From: Lacticaseibacillus pabuli
GTDB taxonomy: Bacteria; Bacillota; Bacilli; Lactobacillales; Lactobacillaceae
Assembly: GCF_028736235.1 (NCBI RefSeq)
Contig: NZ_CP117884.1
Location: 434,001-498,000 of the forward strand
Reading direction: 5' to 3'
Length of the DNA stretch: 64,000 nt
Shown: piece after piece, positions 1 through 10,197 of the stretch
Layout: each line of letters starts with the position of its first letter
Position numbering within the stretch: position 1 is the stretch's first letter
The notes under the pieces: generated by a model
What the model was told of the DNA's origin: nothing
What the model saw: only the letters and a program-made list of their open reading frames with translations
Database searches by the model: none
Translations under genes and position numbers: made by a program

Positions 1-883
<883 letters not shown>

Positions 884-1441
884 ATGTTAATGATTGTTGG
901 CTTAGGGAACCCAGGTAAAAAGTATGCACATAGCAAACACAACGTCGGGTGGATGGTCCTGGACCAGCTTGCGGATAAGCTGAATGTTAAAATCAGCAAG
1001 CTCGAGTTTGATGCCGCTACCGCAACGGCCTTTGTTAATGGGGAAAAAGTGCTACTGGTGGAGCCTCAAACGTTTATGAACGCGTCCGGACGTGCAGTCG
1101 GTCAGCTCATGGCCTACTACCAGGTTCAACTGGACGAACTCATCGTTGTGCAGGATGACCTCGACATGCCGATGGGGAAGCTGCGGATTCGCGCGAAGGG
1201 TTCTGCTGGCGGTCACAATGGCATTAAGGACATCATTAACGCGACCGGCAGTAAGGACTTTGCCCGGATTAAAATCGGGACGGATCATCCGGCAAAACAG
1301 ACGGTGGTTGACTGGGTGCTGACGCCATTTAGTAAGGACGACCAGCCACTCATTAATGCCGCTGTTGATAAAGCGGTCGATTTATTAGAGGACCGGATTG
1401 CCGGCGTCGATGTTCCCACTTTAATGAACAAGTACAATTAA
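884..1441 (+). CDS. pth: Peptidyl-tRNA hydrolase
   Basis: Cleaves the ester bond of peptidyl-tRNAs released from stalled ribosomes, recycling tRNA in the cytoplasm. The 185-residue product has the usual family length. The N-terminus carries GLGNPG with the conserved Asn and then HNVGW with the catalytic His (about residue 19). FMNASG, the catalytic Asp segment DDLDMP and GGHNGIKDI follow in family order. ATG 884 is chosen because GGAATGGAG lies about 10 bp upstream; a second in-frame ATG at 890 is six bases further on. It is first in a run with mfd, the flippase gene and rqcP, all on the same strand with short gaps, as in many Firmicutes. Confidence 0.96.
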   Translation: MLMIVGLGNPGKKYAHSKHNVGWMVLDQLADKLNVKISKLEFDAATATAFVNGEKVLLVEPQTFMNASGRAVGQLMAYYQVQLDELIVVQDDLDMPMGKLRIRAKGSAGGHNGIKDIINATGSKDFARIKIGTDHPAKQTVVDWVLTPFSKDDQPLINAAVDKAVDLLEDRIAGVDVPTLMNKYN

Positions 1442-1492
1442 CGGGCCAGTTGCCGCGGACAAGTTGCAACTGACTGCATTTTGGAGGCACAA

Positions 1493-4400
1493 ATGGATCT
1501 GGTGACATTACTGGCGGAGACGCCAGAGCTTGCGGCGCTATGGCCGCAGCTCAACAAGGGGAAGCACTTGGTGACGGGTCTTGCCGGTTCGGCGAAAACC
1601 GTTTTCATGGCGGCACTCACTGAAAAGGTGCCGCACCCTATATTGATAGTAGAAAACGATCGCAATCACGCCGACGAGCTCGCCCAGGACCTGGGTAACC
1701 TGCTTCCGGCGTCTTCGTTGTTCACTTTTCCGGTCGAAGATGTCTTGGCTGCAGAAGCGGCAACCACTTCATTGGACGCACGAGCGGACCGGGTCGCGGC
1801 ACTGAACTTCTTGCGGAGCGGTGAACCTGGTGTTGTCGTGACCAGCATGGCGGGGGTACGGCGCTTATTGCCGGAGCCCGACCTGTTCGCCAGCGCCCAA
1901 ATGCATGTCGATATGGATTCGGAAATTGACCCCATTGCGGTGAGTGAACAGCTGCTGCGGATGGGTTACCGGCGCGATAGCTTGGTCAACGCACCTGGTA
2001 TGTTCGCAGTTCGTGGCGGCATCATCGATATCTACCCCCTGGATATGGACCAGCCCGTGCGGATTGAGCTCTTTGATACCGAGGTCGATTCGATTCGCTA
2101 CTTTGACGCGGATACGCAGCGTAGTCAGGAAACCATCGATAAAGTCGACATCAGTGCGGCCACGGACCTCCTGGCCACAAAAGATATGCTGAAGGCCGCG
2201 GCTGTGCGGATGAGCGCAGCGGCAGCAAAACAACAGGCCAAGGCGGATGACGACGCGGACGATGAAGTCGCCAAGGCGTTCCGGCAGCGCACGGAGCGCT
2301 TGGCGGCTGACCTCTCGCAGGGCATGATGCCAGATGAAATGGCAGCCTTTTCCGCGGCACTGTACCCAGAGGCGAACACCATCACGAGCTATCTGGGCAA
2401 GGGCTCAGCTGTTTTGTTTGATGACTACACCCGGACACTCGATGCGGATGCGGCACTGATGCAGGAGTACACTTCTCGTGCTGGTGATCCGTTACTGGCC
2501 GTGCAGCCGCCACTGCAACCCGTGCAAGACCTCGAGCGCAGTGACAAGCACACGCACATTTTTCTCTCCCTGTTCCAAAAGGGGATGGGCAATCTACGTT
2601 TGAGTTCCAATACGCAGGTGCAAGCCCGTGCGGTGCAACAGTTCTTCGGTCAGCTGCCATTGCTACAAAGTGAGGCGAAACGGTGGGCGAAGCAGGGTCA
2701 AACAGTGGTTCTACTCATCAACGAGCCCGTCCGCGAGCCCAAGGTGCTGGCGAACCTGCGCAGCTTCGACATGGTCGCCCAGCTTGGTGAGCCCGACGAT
2801 TTAAAGCCAGGGCAGATGCAAATCGTCCATGGTAACTTGGCAAATGGTTTCGAGCTGACTAGTAATAAATTGGTCGTGCTGACGGAACATGATTTGTTTA
2901 ACGCCAAGCCAAAGCGGCGCATCCGTCACCAGACGCTGGCCAATGCGGAACGACTGAAGAGCTATAACGAGCTCAAGGTCGGCGATTACGTTGTGCATGT
3001 CAATCACGGGATTGGGGTGTACCGCGGGATTCAGACACTCACGGTTGATGGCGTTCACCAGGATTACATCACGATTGAGTACCAGGATAGCGGGCAGCTG
3101 TTTATTCCGGTCACGCAGCTCAACATGGTTCAGAAGTACGTGGCGTCGGAAGGCAAGAAGCCTAAGATTAACAAGCTCGGCGGCAAAGACTGGCAAAAGA
3201 CCAAGAAGCGGGTCGCGGCCAAGATTGAGGACATCGCCGATGACCTGATTGATTTGTACGCCGCGCGTGAAGCGGAAAAGGGCTTCGCCTTCAACAAGGA
3301 CGACGCCATGCAGCAGGAGTTCGAGTCGGAATTTCCGTACCCTGAAACTGCGGACCAATTGCGGTCAATCAAGGAAATCAAACGCGACATGGAGCGGCCA
3401 CGGCCGATGGATCGACTGCTGGTCGGGGATGTTGGCTTCGGGAAAACTGAAGTCGCATTGCGCGCCGCGTTCAAGGCAGTGCTGTCTGGTAAACAAGTGG
3501 CGATGCTGGTGCCAACGACCATTTTGGCGCAGCAGCATTTTGACACGATGACTGAGCGTTTCGCCGACTTTCCGGTTAAAATCGGAATGCTGTCCCGATT
3601 TGCGACGCCTAAGCAGGCCAAGGAAACAATCGCCGGGCTGGAAGACGGTAGTGTCGACATTGTGGTTGGGACGCATCGGCTACTCAGTAAGGACGTGCAC
3701 TACAAGGATTTGGGATTGCTCATTATTGATGAGGAACAGCGCTTTGGTGTGAAGCACAAGGAAAAGATTAAGCAACTGCGGCAAAACGTGGATGTGCTGA
3801 CGCTAACTGCGACGCCAATTCCACGGACGTTGAACATGTCCATGCTTGGGGTGCGTGACCTGTCCGTTATCGAGACGCCGCCGACAAACCGGTTCCCAAT
3901 TCAGACCTTTGTTATGGAACAAAATGCGCTGGCGATGCGCTCTGCGATTCAGCGTGAACTGGATCGCGGCGGGCAGGTCTTCTACCTGCACAACCGGGTG
4001 GAGGATATTCAGCGTACGGTGGCAAATCTGGAGCAACTCGTGCCAGAAGCGAACGTCACTTATGCGCACGGCCAGATGGGTGAAACACAGCTCGAGTCCG
4101 TCATTACCGACTTTGTGCGCGGCGAATCTGACGTGCTTGTGACCACAACCATCATTGAAACGGGTGTGGACATGCCGAACGTTAATACCCTAATCATTGA
4201 GGACGCGGACCGTTACGGCCTGTCCCAGCTTTACCAGTTGCGTGGTCGGGTAGGCCGTTCTGCGCGAATTGCCTACGCCTACTTCATGTATCGCCCAGGC
4301 AAGGTCCTCAATGAGGTCGCCGAAAAACGGCTCGCGGCCATCAAGGACTTCACCGAACTGGGTAGTGGCTTCAAGATTGCCATGCGTGACTTGTCCATCC

Positions 4401-5017
4401 GTGGCGCGGGGAACCTGCTCGGCTCGCAGCAACATGGGTTCATTGATTCTGTGGGGTACGACCTCTACACGCAGATGCTGCAAGAGGCGGTTGAACGGAA
4501 GCAGGGCAAGAAGGCGGCCATCAAGACGGATGCCGAAGTCCGGCTGGACGTTGATGCCTACTTGCCGAGTGACTATGTCAGTGATCCACGCCAGAAGGTT
4601 GAAATCTACAAGCGGGTCCGGCAGGTTGAAGATGAGGACCAGGAACGTGAGTTGCAGGACGACCTAATTGACCGTTTCGGTGATTATCCGGTTGCGGTCA
4701 CGAACCTGTTCACCGTGTCTCGAATCAAGCGCAATGCGGATGCGGGTCTGGTTAATTCGATCAAGCAGACTGACCGTAAGCTGATTGTGAAGCTGAGCAA
4801 GCGGGCGAGTCAGGCGCTGTCGGGCGAACCGATTTTTGCGGCGCTGAGCTCGACGAAACTGCGGGCAACGGTGGCGTCTAGCGGCGACCATCTTGTCGTG
4901 TCTCTTCTAATTGAAAAGGGGATGGCACAGGATCAATGGCTCGATGAACTTGAAGCCTTCACGGGCGCCCTAGCGGATGCACTCAATCCTGACAAGGAGA
5001 ACGCCAGCGAAGATTAG
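1493..5017 (+). CDS. mfd: Transcription-repair coupling factor
   Basis: An ATP-driven translocase that removes RNA polymerase stalled at DNA lesions and recruits the UvrABC excision system. The 1,174-residue length matches the family. In order: a UvrB-like N-terminal module, a CarD-like polymerase-binding domain from about residue 490 ([16 protein letters not shown]), helicase motor with Walker [10 protein letters not shown] near 645, DEEQRFG near 745, TATPIPRT, and motif [11 protein letters not shown] near 915. A C-terminal TRCF domain follows. ATG 1493 sits 5 bp after GGAGG (1483-1487). It lies 51 bp downstream of pth and 17 bp upstream of the flippase gene. Confidence 0.97.
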   Translation: MDLVTLLAETPELAALWPQLNKGKHLVTGLAGSAKTVFMAALTEKVPHPILIVENDRNHADELAQDLGNLLPASSLFTFPVEDVLAAEAATTSLDARADRVAALNFLRSGEPGVVVTSMAGVRRLLPEPDLFASAQMHVDMDSEIDPIAVSEQLLRMGYRRDSLVNAPGMFAVRGGIIDIYPLDMDQPVRIELFDTEVDSIRYFDADTQRSQETIDKVDISAATDLLATKDMLKAAAVRMSAAAAKQQAKADDDADDEVAKAFRQRTERLAADLSQGMMPDEMAAFSAALYPEANTITSYLGKGSAVLFDDYTRTLDADAALMQEYTSRAGDPLLAVQPPLQPVQDLERSDKHTHIFLSLFQKGMGNLRLSSNTQVQARAVQQFFGQLPLLQSEAKRWAKQGQTVVLLINEPVREPKVLANLRSFDMVAQLGEPDDLKPGQMQIVHGNLANGFELTSNKLVVLTEHDLFNAKPKRRIRHQTLANAERLKSYNELKVGDYVVHVNHGIGVYRGIQTLTVDGVHQDYITIEYQDSGQLFIPVTQLNMVQKYVASEGKKPKINKLGGKDWQKTKKRVAAKIEDIADDLIDLYAAREAEKGFAFNKDDAMQQEFESEFPYPETADQLRSIKEIKRDMERPRPMDRLLVGDVGFGKTEVALRAAFKAVLSGKQVAMLVPTTILAQQHFDTMTERFADFPVKIGMLSRFATPKQAKETIAGLEDGSVDIVVGTHRLLSKDVHYKDLGLLIIDEEQRFGVKHKEKIKQLRQNVDVLTLTATPIPRTLNMSMLGVRDLSVIETPPTNRFPIQTFVMEQNALAMRSAIQRELDRGGQVFYLHNRVEDIQRTVANLEQLVPEANVTYAHGQMGETQLESVITDFVRGESDVLVTTTIIETGVDMPNVNTLIIEDADRYGLSQLYQLRGRVGRSARIAYAYFMYRPGKVLNEVAEKRLAAIKDFTELGSGFKIAMRDLSIRGAGNLLGSQQHGFIDSVGYDLYTQMLQEAVERKQGKKAAIKTDAEVRLDVDAYLPSDYVSDPRQKVEIYKRVRQVEDEDQERELQDDLIDRFGDYPVAVTNLFTVSRIKRNADAGLVNSIKQTDRKLIVKLSKRASQALSGEPIFAALSSTKLRATVASSGDHLVVSLLIEKGMAQDQWLDELEAFTGALADALNPDKENASED

Positions 5018-5034
5018 GCAGAAAGGAGGCGCCA

Positions 5035-6615
5035 ATGCGCGAAAATAGGTTAAACCGACTCATGAACGGCGCGCTGATTTTGAGTGTTGCGGGCCTCTTT
5101 AGCAAAATATTGAGTGCCGTTTACCGGATTCCGTTCCAAAATCTGGTTGGCGACACGGGCTTTTACATCTATCAGCAGGTTTACCCGATCTACGGGATCG
5201 GGATGGTGCTCGCATTGAGCGGGCTGCCCGTGTACATCAGCAAGCTGATTGCGGCGGCTGAAGGGGATGCGATGAAGCGCCGAGTCGCCCGGCGGAGCAT
5301 TGCACTGCTGACCATGATTGGCGTCGCGGCGTTTGCCCTGACCTTTTTCGGGGCACACGGCATTGCGCGTGCGATGTCGGATACGCAGTTGACGCCACTG
5401 ATTCAGTGCGTGGCGTTCATGTTCCTCCTGCTACCGATTGTGGGTGGCGCGCGGGCGTACTTTCAGGGTATTGGCAACATGGTGCCTACCGCGCAAAGCC
5501 AGGTGGCGGAACAACTGGTCCGCGTGGCCATCATTATCGCGGCGGCTGTGGTTGGCCGCACGCAGCATTGGTCTCTCTACCTGACGGGTACTGTGGCGAT
5601 GGGCGGTGCGATTGTGGGCGGCGCTGTCACGGCCATCATCCTCGCGCCAAAACTATACCAGCAATTGCGGGGACGGGTGTTGCCACATGCCAAGGGCTTA
5701 GCGGGGGTTACCTTTACGCGACGCTTTGTTCTGGATGGTGGCGCGTTCGTGCTCTTTTCCGCGCTGATTATTCTGCTACAAATGGTGGACAGCTTTACGA
5801 TGACGCGCGCGATGACTACTGGCGGGATGGCAACCGCCGCTGCCCGTGCTGCGAAAGGGGTCTATGACCGAGGTCAGCCCTTTGTTCAGCTCGGGCTGGT
5901 GGTTGCGACAGCACTGGGCCAGACGCTGCTGCCGAGTTTGGCCAGCAGCCATGAGGAGGGCCGGCTGGATCGGTTCCTCAAAGTGGCGGTTATGCTAATG
6001 CACATGAGCTTGATTTCTGGTGTCATTGCCAGCGTTGGCTTGGTCGTGATGATGCCACGCGCGAATATGCTGTTGTTCGGGGACCGTGCTGGCTCTGGAA
6101 CGCTAGCGTTGTACGTGTGCGCCATTGCCATCATGGCGATCTTGAATGCAGGGGTTAGCCTCCTGCAGAGTCAAAACCGATTTCGAATCCCGCTCATCGG
6201 TTTGGGATTTGGTCTGGTTGTGAAGCTAGTCCTGAACCTGTTACTTGTGCCCGGCATGAAGACGGCCGGAGCCGCCCTGGCCACCAACTTTGCGTTACTG
6301 ACGGCATTGTTTGTGGTTTATCGCGCCCTGCCGCTAGCGATTCGCGATTCGATGTGGCACAATCACTTTGGACGCAAAACGGTTGTCATGGTCATTGTGG
6401 TTGCGATTGTTGGTTCACTGGCTAACCTCATCGTGCCGTTGGGTGGCCGGATGCACGCACTAGTCGCCTGCGCGGTCATTGGCGTGGCGATGCTGGGGGC
6501 AGCTGTGATTGTCGCAACCCGTAGCCGTCTATTAACGGTGCGCGAAGTGCTGACGCTACCGGGTGGCAAGTGGTTTCTGAAGCAGTATACAAAGTTATTT
6601 AACAAGGAGAAATAA
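5035..6615 (+). CDS. MOP-superfamily lipid/polysaccharide flippase (YabM/SpoVB-like)
   Basis: A 526-residue polytopic membrane protein of the polysaccharide-biosynthesis (MATE/MOP) superfamily. The N-terminus, with [21 protein letters not shown] followed by the [13 protein letters not shown] region, is typical of the MurJ/SpoVB/YabM branch. About 14 hydrophobic segments can be counted. These proteins flip lipid-linked sugar precursors such as lipid II or teichoic-acid intermediates; the substrate of this one is unknown. A strong Shine-Dalgarno AAAGGAGG precedes ATG 5035. Its place between mfd and the S4-domain gene equals that of yabM in Bacillus. Assignment to the superfamily is firm and the specific role is inferred. 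Confidence 0.85.
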   Translation: MRENRLNRLMNGALILSVAGLFSKILSAVYRIPFQNLVGDTGFYIYQQVYPIYGIGMVLALSGLPVYISKLIAAAEGDAMKRRVARRSIALLTMIGVAAFALTFFGAHGIARAMSDTQLTPLIQCVAFMFLLLPIVGGARAYFQGIGNMVPTAQSQVAEQLVRVAIIIAAAVVGRTQHWSLYLTGTVAMGGAIVGGAVTAIILAPKLYQQLRGRVLPHAKGLAGVTFTRRFVLDGGAFVLFSALIILLQMVDSFTMTRAMTTGGMATAAARAAKGVYDRGQPFVQLGLVVATALGQTLLPSLASSHEEGRLDRFLKVAVMLMHMSLISGVIASVGLVVMMPRANMLLFGDRAGSGTLALYVCAIAIMAILNAGVSLLQSQNRFRIPLIGLGFGLVVKLVLNLLLVPGMKTAGAALATNFALLTALFVVYRALPLAIRDSMWHNHFGRKTVVMVIVVAIVGSLANLIVPLGGRMHALVACAVIGVAMLGAAVIVATRSRLLTVREVLTLPGGKWFLKQYTKLFNKEK

Positions 6616-6616
6616 G

Positions 6617-6880
6617 ATGCGTTTAGACAAATTTTTGAAGGTATCACGGATTATTAAGCGGCGTTCTGTCGCAAAGGAAATTGCCGATAAGGGTCGTATT
6701 CAGATTGGCGACCGGATTGCAAAGTCCAGCACGGATTTGTCCGTGGGGGATGTGCTCACCATCGGCTTTGGTAACAAAACACTTGTTGTGCGGGTTGATG
6801 AATTAGTCGACACCACGAAGAAGGGCGATGCGGAATCAATGTACACCGTCGTTTCAAGCGAGGATAAAAACACGAAATAA
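6617..6880 (+). CDS. rqcP: S4-domain ribosome quality-control factor RqcP (YabO/Hsp15-like)
   Basis: A small RNA-binding protein of 87 residues, almost entirely an S4 fold ([20 protein letters not shown], then [10 protein letters not shown] and [12 protein letters not shown]). In Bacillus the homologue RqcP helps RqcH add C-terminal alanine tails to nascent chains stuck on 50S subunits. The gene starts one base after the stop of the flippase gene and shares its message; GGAG lies just upstream. Neighbourhood and length agree with yabO. The function is taken from the family. Confidence 0.88.
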   Translation: MRLDKFLKVSRIIKRRSVAKEIADKGRIQIGDRIAKSSTDLSVGDVLTIGFGNKTLVVRVDELVDTTKKGDAESMYTVVSSEDKNTK

Positions 6881-6902
6881 GCTACACCTGACCCGTAATT
6901 CT

Positions 6903-6911
6903 TGTTATACT
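6903..6911 (+). promoter_or_regulatory. Extended -10 promoter of divIC
   Basis: TGTTATACT, an extended -10, lies 22 bp downstream of the rqcP stop. No good -35 is seen at the expected spacing. It would start transcription near 6918, about 26 bp before the divIC ATG. Confidence 0.5.
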
Positions 6912-6943
6912 TGGATTTAGGATTATGGAAAGGACGATGTGTC

Positions 6944-7354
6944 ATGGCAAAAGCACCAATTAGTCGAATCGACAACGCGTACGCACGCTCGCAGGACATG
7001 AAGTTGCAACAGAACAAATGGACTCAGCACAAGCGCCAAGTGCACCGGCGTCGCGGCATTTTCATGCTGGCGGTATTGGTCATCGTCCTTTTCACTGGCG
7101 GTACTCAGTTGGTGCGCCTGCAGCATGAGCAGCAGGCCGCCGCGGCACAGCTGGCAGTTTCCAAATCGAAGCTGAAGCAAGTCAAGACACGCAAGAGCGC
7201 GCTCAAGGTGCAGGTTGATCAGCTGAACAACCCGGGTTACCTTGAGAAAATGATTCGCTCGCAGTACTACGTGTCTAAGAAGGGTGAGACCGTCTTTACC
7301 CTGCCTGCGTCGGCAAACAAGGTACCGGGCGAAGACACGGAGAGTAATAAGTAG
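6944..7354 (+). CDS. divIC: Cell-division protein DivIC (FtsB-like)
   Basis: A bitopic septal protein of 136 residues that acts with FtsL and DivIB in the divisome. It has a short basic cytoplasmic N-terminus, one transmembrane helix near residues 37-55 (IFMLAVLVIVLFTGGTQL), then a charged coiled coil rich in Lys, Gln and Leu (about 60-100). A C-terminal segment with the NNPGYLEKMIRSQYYVSKKGE pattern is typical of the FtsB/DivIC family. ATG 6944 follows GGAAAGGA by 9 bp; an upstream TTG extension lacks a ribosome site. Order rqcP-divIC-S1 protein matches Bacillus. Confidence 0.9.
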   Translation: MAKAPISRIDNAYARSQDMKLQQNKWTQHKRQVHRRRGIFMLAVLVIVLFTGGTQLVRLQHEQQAAAAQLAVSKSKLKQVKTRKSALKVQVDQLNNPGYLEKMIRSQYYVSKKGETVFTLPASANKVPGEDTESNK

Positions 7355-7382
7355 AACTAAGTCAAGGAGGACTTTTTCATTT

Positions 7383-7877
7383 ATGGCAGTAGCAGTTGGG
7401 GCAAAGGTCAGCGGTAAGGTAACTGGCATCACTAATTTCGGCGCCTTTGTCGACATGGGTGAGGGGCAAACAGGTTTAGTTCATATCTCCGAAATTTCAA
7501 ATAGTTTCGTCAAGGACATCCACGACGTGCTGAGCGTCGGGGATCAGGTGACCGTTAAGGTGATGAGCATGAAGGATGGCAAGATTGGTTTGTCCATCAA
7601 GCAGGCTGAGGATCACCCGGCGGGACAGCAGAATCATCATGAGGGCGGTCGGCCGCAGCACCAGAGCCGCGGCAACTTTCATCAGGGTGAGGAAGCTGGC
7701 CAGCGCCGCCAGCCACGGCGCGATTTCAAGTCGCACCGCAATGAGTCGAAGGATGAGGGCGGGGATGATTTTGATTCCTTGCTGTCAGGCTTCTTGAAGG
7801 ATAGCGAACAGCGTCTTTCAACGTTGCGGCGTAACACAGAAGGCAAACGTGGTGGCCGTGGCGGTCGCCGTAGCTAA
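7383..7877 (+). CDS. S1-domain RNA-binding protein (YabR-like)
   Basis: A 164-residue protein with one N-terminal S1 (OB-fold) domain over residues 1-72: VGAKVSGKVTGITNFGAFVD, then GLVHISEIS and VGDQVTVKVMSMKDGKIGLS. A low-complexity tail rich in His, Gln, Arg and Gly follows and ends in RGGRGGRRS. The tail probably adds non-specific RNA affinity. YabR-type proteins are ribosome- or RNA-associated, with no settled function. The start ATG 7383 is 12 bp after AAGGAGG, a little far but the only fitting start. An intrinsic terminator follows. Confidence 0.82.
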   Translation: MAVAVGAKVSGKVTGITNFGAFVDMGEGQTGLVHISEISNSFVKDIHDVLSVGDQVTVKVMSMKDGKIGLSIKQAEDHPAGQQNHHEGGRPQHQSRGNFHQGEEAGQRRQPRRDFKSHRNESKDEGGDDFDSLLSGFLKDSEQRLSTLRRNTEGKRGGRGGRRS

Positions 7878-7902
7878 ACAACATTAGTATTCCATCATGT
7901 GG

Positions 7903-7924
7903 GGGGCGGCTGACCGCCCCTTTT
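7903..7924 (+). terminator. Intrinsic terminator after the S1-domain gene
   Basis: A perfect 7-bp G+C stem GGGGCGG/CCGCCCC with a CTGA loop is followed by TTTT. It ends the divIC transcript. Confidence 0.85.
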
Positions 7925-7940
7925 GTGTATCAATAAAAAA

Positions 7941-8060
7941 GTGTGCGGAGGGGCGCGTTTAGAAGTTGAGGACTACGGGCTTTCGGTTTGGTTCAGCGGT
8001 TTTTGCTGGACCAAGCCGAAAGCTTGTTAGCCGCAGACTTCTGCGCCCCGGAGCCGTTCT
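7941..8060. repeat. Structured palindromic repeat, copy 1
   Basis: A 120-bp element beginning GTGTGCGGAG and ending GAGCCGTTCT. It folds as two nested stems. The outer arms are GGGGCGC..AGAAGT (7950-7965) and ACTTCTGCGCCCC (8037-8049). The inner arms are GCTTTCGGTTTGGTTCAGC and GCTGGACCAAGCCGAAAGC around a GTTTTT loop. Conserved single-stranded blocks GAGGACTA and GTTAGCCGCAG separate the stems. It has no coding capacity of its own. Confidence 0.75.
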
Positions 8061-8065
8061 AAAAA

Positions 8066-8186
8066 GTGTGCGGAGAAACGCGTTTAGAAACCGAGGACTA
8101 ACGCGATTCCGGTTTTGGCCAGCGGTTTTTGCTGGTCAGAACCGGAATTGGGTTAGCCGCAGGTTTCTGCGTTTCGGAGCCGTTCT
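8066..8186. repeat. Structured palindromic repeat, copy 2
   Basis: A 121-bp element with the same ends, the same joining blocks and the same nested-stem fold as copy 1. The stem sequences differ by paired substitutions: outer GAAACGC..AGAAACC with GGTTTCTGCGTTTC, inner ATTCCGG with CCGGAAT. Structure is kept while arm sequence changes. Confidence 0.75.
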
Positions 8187-8192
8187 AGAAAA

Positions 8193-8230
8193 GTGTGCGG
8201 AGGGGCGCGTTCAGAAGTTGAGGACTAACG
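8193..8230. repeat. Structured palindromic repeat, truncated copy 3
   Basis: Only the left outer arm and the GAGGACTAACG block of the repeat are present (GTGTGCGGAGGGGCGCG, then AGAAGTTGAGGACTA). The right half is missing. It abuts the ribosome-binding site region of tilS, which starts 30 bp on. Confidence 0.65.
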
Positions 8231-8259
8231 CCCACCCAAGCCAAGAAAGGAGCCCCACC

Positions 8260-9591
8260 ATGTTAACCAGCAAAGGCTTACGTCAACAACTTGAACAGCT
8301 GGGTGTTACGCCTGGGGCTCATCTCCTTGTGGCAGTCTCCGGGGGTGCAGACTCGTTTTCACTCCTTGCGATGTGCGCCGTGCTAGCAAAGTCTGGTTGG
8401 CTGCGACTCAGCGCGGTGCATATCAATCACAAATTGCGTCCGGAGTCTGAACAAGAAGAACAGGACGTTCGTGAATATTGCACTGCGCAGAACATCAAGC
8501 TAACCGTACGCACCTGGCCGGTCGCCAATCACCCCATGACAGGTGTCGAGGCCGCGGCCCGCACTTTTCGGTACCAGCAATTTGCCGAAGTGGCTACCGC
8601 TGACCAGGTGGACGCCCTGCTAACGGCGCACCACCGGGACGATCAGGCCGAAACGGTCCTGTTTCGCCTGTTGCGTAGTGGCAACGCAGACGCCGCTGCT
8701 GGCATTGCGCCACGCAGTTCGCGCAATGGACTCACCATTTTGCGGCCGTTGCTCAATGTGACCCGGTCCGACATACGAGCATACGCGCAAAACCACCAGT
8801 TACCGTTTAGCGACGATGCTAGCAACGATGATGTGCGTTATAGCCGCAATTTTCTGCGGCATGAGATTTTGCCGACGCTCGAGGAACGGTTTCCAGATGC
8901 GAGCGGACACTTGGCGGACTTTGCTGAGCAACAACGGGGCCTAAAGTCGTTGGCAGATATGACACTCGCTAGTTTGGTCCCTAAACTAGGTCTAAAGTCT
9001 GATGTTTTTGATTGGTCAGAAAGTCAGACTTATTCATACGCGGTGCAAGTCCTCGTCATGCGGGCGGCTCTGCAGCGCTGGGTACCGAGTGTCTCGACGA
9101 AACAAGTACACGCGGTACTGGCAGCTGTTCGAATTGGGGATGGCAAGCGCCGGCTGGTCGCTTTGACCGCTGGCCACGTCATCGCGATTCGCGGTTGCCA
9201 TGTTCAACTGGTTGCGGCGGACGACGAACAAACGTCTCAAACTTCGCTGCCGCCATACTTGCTTGTCACTTCAACCTTAGTGGCTGGTGATCTGGTTTTG
9301 TGCAATTTAGCCGACAGTGACGGCTTGGTTGTGCGAACCAGGCAACCCGGTGATCGGGTGCAGTTAACGAACGGTCACCACCAGCTTCTGCGCCGGTTGT
9401 TCATCAATGCACACGTGCCGCAAGAACATCGCGCGGAAATCAACGTGTTGGCAAGAGATAACGAAATTCTTTGGATTGATGATTCACGTCTGAACCAATT
9501 GTTAAAGCAGGTATCAACTGATAAAATCAGGGCATACTTAGTGCAAAGACGTCGCGTGAGTCCAGGGAGGCAGAAACGAAATGAACAGTGA
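8260..9591 (+). CDS. tilS: tRNA(Ile)-lysidine synthase
   Basis: Attaches lysine to C34 of the CAU-anticodon tRNA-Ile using ATP, changing both its codon and amino-acid identity; it is essential. The 443-residue product has the PP-loop ATPase motif SGGADS at residues 27-32, then the HINHKLRPESEQE segment and the AHHRDDQAETVLFRLLRSG region diagnostic of TilS, with a C-terminal TilS domain (GDRVQLTNGHHQLLRRLF). ATG 8260 is about 8 bp after AAGAAAGGAG. An open upstream extension runs through the palindromic repeats and is not credible as protein. Its end overlaps hpt by 11 bp. Confidence 0.95.
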   Translation: MLTSKGLRQQLEQLGVTPGAHLLVAVSGGADSFSLLAMCAVLAKSGWLRLSAVHINHKLRPESEQEEQDVREYCTAQNIKLTVRTWPVANHPMTGVEAAARTFRYQQFAEVATADQVDALLTAHHRDDQAETVLFRLLRSGNADAAAGIAPRSSRNGLTILRPLLNVTRSDIRAYAQNHQLPFSDDASNDDVRYSRNFLRHEILPTLEERFPDASGHLADFAEQQRGLKSLADMTLASLVPKLGLKSDVFDWSESQTYSYAVQVLVMRAALQRWVPSVSTKQVHAVLAAVRIGDGKRRLVALTAGHVIAIRGCHVQLVAADDEQTSQTSLPPYLLVTSTLVAGDLVLCNLADSDGLVVRTRQPGDRVQLTNGHHQLLRRLFINAHVPQEHRAEINVLARDNEILWIDDSRLNQLLKQVSTDKIRAYLVQRRRVSPGRQKRNEQ

Positions 9592-10114
9592 CATTTTGGA
9601 AGTTATCTACACCGAAGAACAAATCGCAAAGATTGTCGAGCGACTAGCAAAAGAAGTGCATCACGATTACGCAGACACCGTGCCCCTAGTGGTATGTGTT
9701 CTGAAAGGGGCCGTCATCTTTATGACAGACTTTGTGCGCCAATACGAAGGCACCCTCGAGATGGACTTTATGGACGTCTCAAGCTACAACGGCACCGAGT
9801 CTAGCGGCGAGGTGCGCATCATTAAGGATTTAGATGCCAGTGTGAAAAACCGCGATGTCATCTTACTCGAGGACATCGTGGACACTGGGGCGACTTTGAA
9901 GGCATTAACGTCGCTTTTCCGGCATCGTGGTGCCAACTCGGTCCGGATTGTGAGTCTGTTTGACAAGCCGAGCGGTCGGCGCGTTGATATCAGCGCGGAT
10001 TACTTTGGGGTTACGGTACCTGACAAGTTCATTGTCGGTTACGGTTTGGACTACAATGAACGCTACAGAAACTTGCCGTACATTGGGGTATTAAAACCGG
10101 AAGTGTACAGCTAA
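9581..10114 (+). CDS. hpt: Hypoxanthine(-guanine) phosphoribosyltransferase
   Basis: A purine-salvage enzyme that joins hypoxanthine or guanine to PRPP, giving IMP or GMP. The 177 residues include VLKGAVIFMTDFVR, the flexible-loop region MDVSSYNG and the PRPP-binding motif VILLEDIVDTGATL near residues 92-105. KPSGRRVDI and KFIVGYGLDYNERYRNLPYIG follow near the end. The ATG lies inside the end of tilS (11-bp overlap), with GGGAGG about 10 bp upstream, which implies translational coupling. tilS-hpt-ftsH is a conserved Firmicute order. Confidence 0.95.
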   Translation: MNSDILEVIYTEEQIAKIVERLAKEVHHDYADTVPLVVCVLKGAVIFMTDFVRQYEGTLEMDFMDVSSYNGTESSGEVRIIKDLDASVKNRDVILLEDIVDTGATLKALTSLFRHRGANSVRIVSLFDKPSGRRVDISADYFGVTVPDKFIVGYGLDYNERYRNLPYIGVLKPEVYS

Positions 10115-10140
10115 TCCCTTCGCAATAATGCGCTTTAATG

Positions 10141-10149
10141 TGGTATGCT
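10141..10149 (+). promoter_or_regulatory. Extended -10 promoter of ftsH
   Basis: TGGTATGCT lies 26 bp after the hpt stop, with no clear -35. Transcription would begin near 10156 and leave a leader of about 42 nt before ATG 10198, which has GGAG 7 bp upstream. Confidence 0.45.
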
Positions 10150-10197
10150 CTAGGAAGTTTAAATTTAACAGCAATTGCTAAGTGCTGGAGGTTATGA

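Noticed and set aside
7941..8230. CRISPR array
   Set aside because: Only two and a half copies, no constant short repeat with unique spacers, and each unit is one long covarying palindrome.
7966..8259. Open extension of tilS upstream through the palindromic repeats
   Set aside because: It translates the hairpin repeats into a repetitive Arg-rich peptide, while the ATG at 8260 has a good ribosome site and gives the family N-terminus.
8640..8830. Minus-strand frames inside tilS, mfd, ftsH and other genes
   Set aside because: They lie opposite genes with clear family motifs and have no motifs or ribosome sites.
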